11,474 nt of DNA from Burkholderiaceae bacterium (lineage in GTDB: Bacteria; Pseudomonadota; Gammaproteobacteria; Burkholderiales; Burkholderiaceae_D): NCBI GenBank assembly GCA_019752915.1, contig JAIELO010000148.1, positions 1-11,474 of the forward strand. Direction: 5' to 3'. Shown in pieces: positions 6,217 to 11,474 of this stretch (positions are counted from its first letter, which is position 1; the number at the start of each line of letters is the position of its first letter). The position numbers and the translations under genes were made by a program. Below the pieces are notes generated by a model. The model saw only the letters and a program-made list of their open reading frames with translations, was not told where the DNA came from and made no database searches.

Positions 6217-7917
6217 ATGGTAACGATGACGCGGCGCGCGTATGCGGAGATGTTCGGCCCGACCAAAGGCGATCGTATCCGGCTGGCCGACACGGAACTG
6301 TTTATCGAGATCGAACACGATTACGCCACCTATGGCGAAGAAGTGAAATTCGGCGGCGGTAAAGTGATCCGCGACGGCATGGGCCAGTCGCAGCGGCTGG
6401 CCGCCGAGGTAATGGACACGGTGCTGACGAATGCGGTGATCATCGATCACTGGGGCATCGTCAAGGCCGATATCGGCCTGAAGAACGGCATGATTGCGGC
6501 CATCGGCAAGGCCGGCAATCCGGACATCCAGCCCGGTGTGACGATGGCGATTGGCGCGGCGACCGAAATTATCGCGGCTGAAGGCATGATCGTCACGGCG
6601 GGCGGAGTGGATACCCACATCCACTTTATCTGCCCGCAGCAGATCGAAGAAGCGCTGATGAGTGGCGTGACCACCATGATCGGTGGTGGCACCGGGCCTT
6701 CGGCCGGCACTTCGGCTACTACCTGCACACCGGGACCGTGGCATCTGCATGCCATGCTGTCGGCGGCCGATGCCTTCCCGATGAATCTGGGCTTTCTCGG
6801 TAAAGGCAATGTCAGTCTGCCGCAGCCACTGGAAGAACAGGTACTGGCCGGAGCGATTGGTCTGAAGCTGCACGAGGACTGGGGCAGTACGCCAGCGGCT
6901 ATCGACAACTGCCTGAGCGTGGCCGACCGCTTCGACGTGCAGGTGGCGATCCATAGCGATACGCTCAACGAAGCGGGCTATCTGGCAGATACGCTGGCCG
7001 CGTTCAAAGACCGCACCATCCATACCTTCCACACGGAAGGTGCGGGCGGTGGCCATGCGCCGGACATTATTGCAGCAGTTGGCGAGAGCAATGTGCTGCC
7101 ATCGTCGACCAACCCGACCCGCCCGTACACGGTGAATACGCTTGACGAGCATCTCGATATGCTGATGGTGTGCCACCACCTCGATGCCGCAATCGCGGAA
7201 GATGTGGCGTTTGCCGAATCGCGCATCCGCCGCGAAACCATTGCTGCGGAAGATATTCTGCATGATCTGGGCGCGATCTCGATGATGTCGTCCGACTCGC
7301 AGGCGATGGGCCGGGTGGGCGAAGTGGTGATGCGCACCTGGCAGACGGCGCACAAAATGAAAGTGCAGCGTGGCCCGCTGGCACCGGATTCGTCGCGTAA
7401 CGATAACTTCCGGGTCAAGCGCTACATCGCCAAATACACCATCAATCCCGCCATCACGCATGGCATCGCGCATGCAGTGGGCTCGCTGGAAGTGGGCAAG
7501 ATTGCCGATCTGGTGCTGTGGAAGCCGGCCTTCTTCGGCGTGAAACCGTCGATGATTCTGAAAGGCGGCATGATCGCTGCGGCCCAGATGGGCGACCCGA
7601 ATGCCTCGATTCCAACGCCGCAGCCAGTGCACTACCGGATGATGTTCGGCGCCTTTGGTGGCGGGCTGAAAAAGTCCTTCACCTTTGTTTCGCAGGCGGC
7701 CTATGACGCCGGTATCGGCGCGCAGCTGCAGCTCAATAAAACCCTGATCGTGGCGCGCAATATGCGCACGCTGCGCAAGTCCGACATGATCCACAACGGC
7801 GCTACGCCGCAGATGCATGTCGATCCCGAAACCTATGAAGTACGCGCCGATGGCGAGCTGCTGGTGTGTCAGCCAGCGAGCGTGCTGCCGATGGCGCAGC
7901 GCTACTTCCTGTTCTGA
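6217..7917 (+). CDS. ureC: Urease alpha (catalytic) subunit UreC
   Basis: UreC hydrolyses urea to ammonia and carbamate at a di-nickel centre. The 566-residue protein aligns without numbering shifts at the sites known from the Klebsiella aerogenes enzyme. Nickel ligands are H134 and H136 (DTHIH), carbamylated K217 (GLKLHED), H246, H272 and D360 (SSDSQ). H219 is the substrate-binding histidine. C319 and H320 (MVCHH) are the flap cysteine and catalytic acid histidine, and R336 is present. The C-terminus QRYFLF is canonical. All key residues are intact, so an active enzyme is expected once matured. AGGA at 6207-6210 precedes ATG 6217. It is the longest gene of the operon and lies between ureB and ureE, as in the Klebsiella ureDABCEFG order. 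Confidence 0.99.
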   Translation: MVTMTRRAYAEMFGPTKGDRIRLADTELFIEIEHDYATYGEEVKFGGGKVIRDGMGQSQRLAAEVMDTVLTNAVIIDHWGIVKADIGLKNGMIAAIGKAGNPDIQPGVTMAIGAATEIIAAEGMIVTAGGVDTHIHFICPQQIEEALMSGVTTMIGGGTGPSAGTSATTCTPGPWHLHAMLSAADAFPMNLGFLGKGNVSLPQPLEEQVLAGAIGLKLHEDWGSTPAAIDNCLSVADRFDVQVAIHSDTLNEAGYLADTLAAFKDRTIHTFHTEGAGGGHAPDIIAAVGESNVLPSSTNPTRPYTVNTLDEHLDMLMVCHHLDAAIAEDVAFAESRIRRETIAAEDILHDLGAISMMSSDSQAMGRVGEVVMRTWQTAHKMKVQRGPLAPDSSRNDNFRVKRYIAKYTINPAITHGIAHAVGSLEVGKIADLVLWKPAFFGVKPSMILKGGMIAAAQMGDPNASIPTPQPVHYRMMFGAFGGGLKKSFTFVSQAAYDAGIGAQLQLNKTLIVARNMRTLRKSDMIHNGATPQMHVDPETYEVRADGELLVCQPASVLPMAQRYFLF

Positions 7918-7937
7918 ACCACTATGCTGACCTAATT

Positions 7938-8447
7938 ATGCTCACATTACATACCAAGTTGAGTAGCGCCGAGAGCATTGCCGGGACACTGGTACTGCCT
8001 TATGAATTACGTGAAAAGTGCCGTCTGCGCGCCAGCCTTGAAAGTGGCGAAGAAGTGGCGGTGTTCACGGTGCGTGGCACGGTGCTGCGCGATGGTGATC
8101 TACTGACCGGTGAAGACCGTCGCGTGATCCGCGTGGTGGCAGCGCCGGAGCCGACCTATCTGGTGCGCTGTGGCGATGCCCATACGCTGCTACGCTGCGC
8201 TTTCCATCTGGGCAACCGGCACACCCAGGCGCAGGTGGGCGATGGCTTTCTGCGTATCCGCGCCGACGCCGTGCTCAAGGAAATGCTGCTAGGACTGGGC
8301 GCCAGCGTGAGCGAAGAGATGGCGGCGTTCGAGCCGGAAGCGGGTGCCTATGGCGGCGGTCATGGTCATCATCATGATGGCGGCGGCCTCGCACTGGCAC
8401 CGATTCCGCTGCGCCAGAAGATTCACCGTCCCGGCGACACCCAATAA
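7938..8447 (+). CDS. ureE: Urease accessory protein UreE (nickel metallochaperone)
   Basis: UreE is a dimeric cytoplasmic nickel-binding chaperone that hands nickel to UreG and the maturation complex. The 169-residue product has an N-terminal beta-rich domain and the conserved HLGNRHTQAQV block, with H95 as the dimer-interface metal ligand. The C-terminal tail is a short His-rich GHGHHHDGGG (141-150), which would bind extra nickel; it is modest compared with the long His tail of Klebsiella UreE. ATG 7938 is 20 bases after the ureC stop. An in-frame extension to 7866 would overlap ureC and is not like the family start, so it is rejected. Its stop TAA overlaps the ureF ATG by one base (TAATG), implying coupled translation. 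Confidence 0.95.
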   Translation: MLTLHTKLSSAESIAGTLVLPYELREKCRLRASLESGEEVAVFTVRGTVLRDGDLLTGEDRRVIRVVAAPEPTYLVRCGDAHTLLRCAFHLGNRHTQAQVGDGFLRIRADAVLKEMLLGLGASVSEEMAAFEPEAGAYGGGHGHHHDGGGLALAPIPLRQKIHRPGDTQ

Positions 8448-9127
8448 TGCAGGCCGCTGCCTTACTGAACCTGCTGCAGTTTGCCAGTCCGGCCTTGCCG
8501 ATTGGTGCGTACAGCTATTCGCAAGGACTGGAGGCGGCGCTCGAACGTGGGCTGGTGCATGACGCGGCGACTGCTCGCACATGGATCGTCGACCATTTAC
8601 GGGAAGTGGTGGCGCGCTGGGAGGCACCGGTGTGCTGGCGCCTGATGCAGGCTTACACACGGCGCGACTGGGTCGATGCGGCGCTGTGGAGCGAGCGCTT
8701 TATCGCTTCGCGCGACAGTGCCGAGTTCCGCGCCGAGACCATCCAGATGGGCTATTCGCTGACACGACTAGTCGCTGAACTGGGCTTTGTCGACGATGAA
8801 ATGCTGGCGCAGTTGCAGGGGCAAAGCGAAGTGGCACTGCCGACGGCCTATGCCTGCGCGGTGGCGGCGCTGGGCATTCCCCACGAGGCGGCGCTGCTGG
8901 CGATGCTGTTTGCATGGGCCGAAAATCAGGTGCTGGTGTGCGTCAAATCAGTGCCGCTGGGGCAGGTGGCCGGACAGCGCATTCTGCTATCGCTGCGCGA
9001 AGAACTGGCAGCGGCAGCGCGCCATGCGCAGAGTGTCGACGATGACGATATGAGTAACTGGGCACCGGGCCTGTCGCTGCTGTCGGCCCAGCATGAAGTG
9101 CAGTACAGCCGTTTATACCGATCTTAA
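8447..9127 (+). CDS. ureF: Urease accessory protein UreF
   Basis: UreF bridges UreD and UreG in the urease activation complex and controls the UreG GTPase. The 226-residue, mostly helical protein shows the family start LLQFASPALPIGAYSYSQGLE (9-29). It also has ETIQMGYSLTRL (97-108), the CVKSVPLGQVAGQRIL block (165-180) and a C-terminal QYSRLYRS. This tail is conserved in the family and is involved in contact with UreD. Length is normal. The start ATG shares its A with the ureE stop; the ureG start lies 12 bases after its own stop. Confidence 0.96.
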   Translation: MQAAALLNLLQFASPALPIGAYSYSQGLEAALERGLVHDAATARTWIVDHLREVVARWEAPVCWRLMQAYTRRDWVDAALWSERFIASRDSAEFRAETIQMGYSLTRLVAELGFVDDEMLAQLQGQSEVALPTAYACAVAALGIPHEAALLAMLFAWAENQVLVCVKSVPLGQVAGQRILLSLREELAAAARHAQSVDDDDMSNWAPGLSLLSAQHEVQYSRLYRS

Positions 9128-9139
9128 AGAGAGAATTTT

Positions 9140-9805
9140 ATGAGCATCACATCCAATCCGTTGCGGGTAGGCATCGGCGGGCCGGTCGGTTCCGGCAAAA
9201 CCGCCCTGTGCGAAATGCTGTGCAAAGGCATGCGCGATCACTACGACATGGCCGTCATCACCAATGACATCTACACCAAGGAAGACATGGAGATTCTGCT
9301 GCGCGCCGGTGCGCTGCCGGCAGAGCGTCTGATGGGGGTCGAGACAGGCGGCTGCCCGCATACGGCGATCCGCGAAGATGCCTCGATCAATCTGGAAGCC
9401 ATCTCGCGCATGCAGGCCGATTTTCCAGCGCTCGACCTGATTCTGGTGGAATCGGGCGGCGACAATCTGGCGGCGACCTTCAGCCCGGAATTGTCCGACC
9501 TGACCATTTACGTGATTGACGTCGCCGGTGGCGAAAAAATCCCCCGCAAAGGTGGCCCCGGGATTACCCGTTCGGATCTGCTGATCATCAACAAGACGGA
9601 TCTGGCGCCCCATGTCGGCGCCGATCTGGAAGTGATGGCGCGTGATGCCAAGCAGCAGCGCGGTGCGCGTCCTTTCGTGTTTACCAATCTACGCAGCGGC
9701 GTGGGCGTGCAGGCCGTGATTGACTTCATCCGTCTGCAGGGACTGATGGAAGAGCGATCCGACAGTCCAGTGATCGTCAACACGCATCCGGAGGTAATGC
9801 AATGA
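9140..9805 (+). CDS. ureG: Urease accessory GTPase UreG
   Basis: UreG is the SIMIBI-class GTPase that carries nickel and drives its insertion into urease by GTP hydrolysis. The 221-residue product has the P-loop [13 protein letters not shown] (13-25), the nickel-binding Cys-Pro-His motif at 72-74 ([13 protein letters not shown]), the [15 protein letters not shown] switch segment (104-118) and the guanine-specificity motif NKTD (151-154). All are intact. A purine-rich AAAGAGAG site (9126-9133) precedes ATG 9140. The stop TGA overlaps the next gene's ATG by four bases (ATGA), so ureJ is probably translated with it. Confidence 0.98.
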   Translation: MSITSNPLRVGIGGPVGSGKTALCEMLCKGMRDHYDMAVITNDIYTKEDMEILLRAGALPAERLMGVETGGCPHTAIREDASINLEAISRMQADFPALDLILVESGGDNLAATFSPELSDLTIYVIDVAGGEKIPRKGGPGITRSDLLIINKTDLAPHVGADLEVMARDAKQQRGARPFVFTNLRSGVGVQAVIDFIRLQGLMEERSDSPVIVNTHPEVMQ

Positions 9806-10359
9806 CTATGCTACGACTGGCCGCGCTGGCGGCCCTGATTCTGGCGAGCAGTTTTGCACAAGCGCACGTGCAAGGCGGCGCCTGGCATACCCATGGTCTG
9901 CGCGATGGCTTGCTGCATCCGCTCACCGGGCTAGACCACCTGCTGGCGATGCTGGCGGTGGGCATCTGGAGCGTGCGGCAGGACAGCGCACGCTGGCTGC
10001 CAGCGTGCTTCCTCGCGACCATGCTGATCGGCGTACTCAGCGGCGTGGCGGGGCTAGCGATTCCGGGACTGGAAACGGGTGTCGCTATCACGGTAGCGCT
10101 GCTGGGCTTACTGGTGGCGGCTGCCGTGCGCCTGCCGGACTTTGCCGCTGGCCTGATGCTGGCAGCGTTTGCTATCCTGCATGGCAATGCCCACGGCCAT
10201 GAGTTGCCAGAGGTGGCCAGTACGGCCGGTCTGATGCTGAGCAGCGCGGTGCTGATCTATGCGGGTCGTCAGCTGGGGCAGGCCGTTCCGGCAGCGCTGC
10301 TGAAATGGACCGGCGCGGCGATTGCCGCCACCGGTGCGATGCTGGTGACGCTCGCTTAG
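9802..10359 (+). CDS. ureJ: HupE/UreJ family nickel permease
   Basis: This 185-residue inner-membrane protein belongs to the HupE/UreJ family, thought to import nickel for urease or hydrogenase. The N-terminus is a signal-like hydrophobic segment ending FAQA-HV, so the mature protein would begin with a histidine at about residue 22, as is common in HupE proteins. The family motif [16 protein letters not shown] is at 39-54. A second histidine cluster, HGNAHGHE, is at 127-134 between transmembrane segments. About five further hydrophobic helices can be seen. The gene overlaps ureG by four bases (ATGA), which ties it to the urease operon and supports a nickel role. An alternative ATG at 9808 would lose two residues. 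Its stop overlaps that of the convergent acyltransferase gene. Confidence 0.9.
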   Translation: MTMLRLAALAALILASSFAQAHVQGGAWHTHGLRDGLLHPLTGLDHLLAMLAVGIWSVRQDSARWLPACFLATMLIGVLSGVAGLAIPGLETGVAITVALLGLLVAAAVRLPDFAAGLMLAAFAILHGNAHGHELPEVASTAGLMLSSAVLIYAGRQLGQAVPAALLKWTGAAIAATGAMLVTLA

Positions 10360-10994
10360 GCCCGTTTCGACTCGGCAGGGCGGTCCTCGTCGGTGCGCCG
10401 CTCCTGCAGAATGATCGGTGCCGCTTTTTCCGGATACAGACCGAGGTGACCTTCGAAACCGGCGCGGATCTGGGCCAGATCGGTTTCCTGATTACCGGTC
10501 AGTTCGACATGATCGACCAGACTCAGGGTCTTGTTCGGATAATCGATGTAGACCAGCACCAGAGGCACTCTGGCTTCCAGCGCCAGATGGTAGAAGCCGC
10601 TCTTCCAGTGTGGGCGGTAGCTGCGCGTGCCTTCCGGCGTGATGCCGACCCAGTACCAGTCGGCCGCATTCATGCGCGCTGCCTGGGTGCGGATGGTGCC
10701 GCTCGGCGTACCACGCTCGACCGGCTCACCGCCCATGGCGCGGAACCATTTACCCAGTGGCGATTTGAATAGCGAATCTTTGGCCAGCCAGCGGAACGGC
10801 AGATCCAGCGCCCATTTGCCGAAGAGCCCCACCATGAAATCCCAGTTGGAGGTATGCGGATAGATCACACAGATGCCGCGCGGGCCGGGGAGCGGGCGAA
10901 ACAGTAGTTTCCAGCCGAAAAATTGCAGCACGCGCAAGGAGAAGCGCTGGCCCCGCGTCGGCAGATCGGCCGGATTTACTTGGTAATTACTCAT
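10356..10994 (-). CDS. PlsC-like lysophospholipid acyltransferase family protein
   Basis: This 212-residue protein resembles 1-acyl-glycerol-3-phosphate acyltransferases, which move an acyl chain onto a lysophospholipid or related acceptor at the inner membrane. Catalytic motif I appears as HTSNWD, with H47 and D52 in the HX4D spacing. The GGEPVERG block (88-95) fits motif II, and TPEGTRS (119-125) fits motif III (usually FPEGTRS). Residues 18-33 form a possible membrane-associated amphipathic helix, but there is no clear transmembrane segment. The protein is somewhat shorter than typical PlsC, so the acceptor may differ; it could be a more distant family member. The gene faces the urease operon, and its TAA stop shares bases with the ureJ TAG. 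A GGGGG tract about 10 bases upstream of ATG 10994 is a poor ribosome site. Confidence 0.85.
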   Translation of the reverse strand: MSNYQVNPADLPTRGQRFSLRVLQFFGWKLLFRPLPGPRGICVIYPHTSNWDFMVGLFGKWALDLPFRWLAKDSLFKSPLGKWFRAMGGEPVERGTPSGTIRTQAARMNAADWYWVGITPEGTRSYRPHWKSGFYHLALEARVPLVLVYIDYPNKTLSLVDHVELTGNQETDLAQIRAGFEGHLGLYPEKAAPIILQERRTDEDRPAESKRA

Positions 10995-11075
10995 TTGTTT
11001 GACCCCCGTCTATGTTTTAACTTATTTTCACTATTGACAGGCTGGCACATCCCTAGTCATAAAAACTGCGCTGGC

Positions 11076-11104
11076 ATTCTATATTGGCGCCGCTGAGGCG
11101 GCAA
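11076..11104 (-). promoter_or_regulatory. Possible sigma-70 promoter of the acyltransferase gene
   Basis: Read on the minus strand, TTGCCG (11104-11099) and TAGAAT (11081-11076) are 17 bases apart. They match the -35 and -10 consensus at four and five of six positions. The start point would be near 11069, giving a leader of about 75 bases. The -35 box overlaps a small hairpin. This is a pattern match only. Confidence 0.35.
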
Positions 11105-11265
11105 GCAACTTGTTTTGCATTAATTAACAAGCATGAACTGTTGTTCTTTGTGCCATTCCAACTAGCATTTCGAAAAACGCGGCTTGGGTATGCCCATGAG
11201 GTTTTTGGGGTGCTTATTCAGGCGGTTAAACAGCGCAAGGAATTTTGCGGTATCGTAGCGCTCTG

Positions 11266-11285
11266 TATCTTTTCCTATCTTTTCA
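11266..11285 (+). repeat. Tandem 10-base repeat TATCTTTTCC/TATCTTTTCA
   Basis: Two adjacent copies differing only at the last base lie 17 bases before the start codon of the final gene, within its leader. They are pyrimidine-rich. Function is unknown; they could be slippage products or a regulator site. Confidence 0.5.
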
Positions 11286-11302
11286 ACACAATAAGGAACG
11301 CT

Positions 11303-11474
11303 ATGATCCCCTTCAAGTTGCGTGGTTCGCTGGCGCTGTTTGCTGCCATGGCTGCTGCCACCTGCCTCCGACTGCAGATGGTGGCGGTTGTGCATGCCGC
11401 CGCACCTGATGCTGCGCTGCTGCGGCGGGCGCTGGCGGCGCTGCAGCAAGAGCACGCTTACTGGAGCTCGGGGG
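11303..11474 (+). CDS. N-terminal part of an unidentified exported protein (3' end missing)
   Basis: ATG 11303 opens 57 codons that run off the right edge. A good ribosome site, AAGGAA (11293-11298), lies four bases upstream. The N-terminus looks like a signal peptide: basic MIPFKLRG, a hydrophobic Ala/Leu stretch, and a likely cleavage after the VVHAA segment near residues 32-33. A Cys at residue 21 is not in a convincing lipobox. The mature part begins with a helical, Leu- and Ala-rich stretch (ALLRRALAALQQEHAYW). I do not recognise the family from this fragment. It was called from the ribosome site, the signal peptide and the absence of stops. Confidence 0.6.
   Translation, partial: MIPFKLRGSLALFAAMAAATCLRLQMVAVVHAAAPDAALLRRALAALQQEHAYWSSG

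Larger units (their letters stand above)
10995..11302. other. Intergenic region between the divergent acyltransferase and the last gene
   Basis: This stretch of about 308 bases is clearly more AT-rich than the neighbouring genes and shows no convincing ORF. It must hold the promoters of the two divergent genes. I see a plausible minus-strand promoter (11076-11104), a small GCCGC-TGAG-GCGGC hairpin (11089-11102), a TTGACA box on the plus strand (11034-11039) without a good -10, and a 10-base tandem repeat near the downstream gene (11266-11285). Nothing else stands out. Confidence 0.6.

Noticed and set aside
6142..7818. A 558-codon open frame on the minus strand opposite ureC
   Set aside because: It is antisense to an unmistakable ureC. 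Its residues are His/Arg-rich, as expected from the reverse of a GC-biased gene, and it has no recognisable domain.
7866..7937. Upstream extension of UreE by 24 residues
   Set aside because: It would overlap the end of ureC, and the added residues do not resemble UreE N-termini.
11042..11056. Second sigma-54-like site (TGGCAC then TAGT)
   Set aside because: The -24 half matches, but the -12 TTGC element is missing at the correct spacing.
11034..11062. Plus-strand promoter from the TTGACA box for the last gene
   Set aside because: The -35 is perfect, but no good -10 lies at 17 bases; the best (CATAAA at 18) would leave a leader of about 230 bases. Kept only as a remark.
11162..11455. A 97-codon minus-strand frame across the last intergenic region and the final gene
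   Set aside because: Half of it is the reverse of the signal-peptide gene, which has a better ribosome site. I see no family in the remainder.
1..11474. CRISPR arrays, insertion sequences, tRNA or rRNA genes, phage genes, toxin-antitoxin pairs
   Set aside because: No repeat-spacer pattern, transposase motif, cloverleaf or rRNA-like segment was seen on reading both strands.

Overview
This window looks like a chromosomal segment of a Gram-negative proteobacterium, most likely a betaproteobacterium. GC content looks high (about 60%, judged by eye). The urease proteins are typical of that group, and the accessory nickel permease gene follows ureG. I cannot name a genus. There are no rRNA or tRNA genes, insertion sequences, phage genes or CRISPR arrays. 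The content is largely metabolic and regulatory core.

Layout. Positions 1-213 hold the 3' end of an unidentified protein, perhaps a hybrid sensor kinase. It is followed 54 bases later by a complete REC-PAS-GGDEF-EAL cyclic-di-GMP regulator (268-2475). Next is a secreted DUF885-family zinc peptidase-like protein (2496-4394). A 155-base gap (4395-4549) holds a perfect 14-bp hairpin whose core matches the NtrC half-site pattern, then a near-consensus sigma-54 promoter. After that comes a full urease cluster on the + strand, ureD-ureA-ureB-ureC-ureE-ureF-ureG-ureJ (4550-10359). It is tightly packed except for a 133-base ureA-ureB gap that contains short direct repeats and a possible 28-codon ORF. 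A PlsC-like acyltransferase is convergent on the - strand (10356-10994), its stop overlapping that of ureJ. An intergenic region of about 308 bases follows, and the window ends inside a new + strand gene with a signal peptide (from 11303).

How the genes work together. UreA, UreB and UreC form the apo-urease, which hydrolyses urea to ammonia and carbamate. UreD, UreF and UreG form the maturation complex, in which UreG is the GTPase. UreE delivers nickel, and UreJ (HupE family) probably imports it. UreC keeps every nickel ligand, the carbamylated lysine, the flap cysteine and the catalytic histidine, so the enzyme should be active. The sigma-54/NtrC-like arrangement ahead of ureD suggests the operon is switched on when nitrogen is limiting. 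This is an inference from sequence.

I see no clearly novel multi-gene system. The most useful leads are the sigma-54/NtrC-like control region with its awkward position relative to the ureD start, and the unusual repeat-built ureA-ureB spacer with its small basic ORF coupled to ureB.
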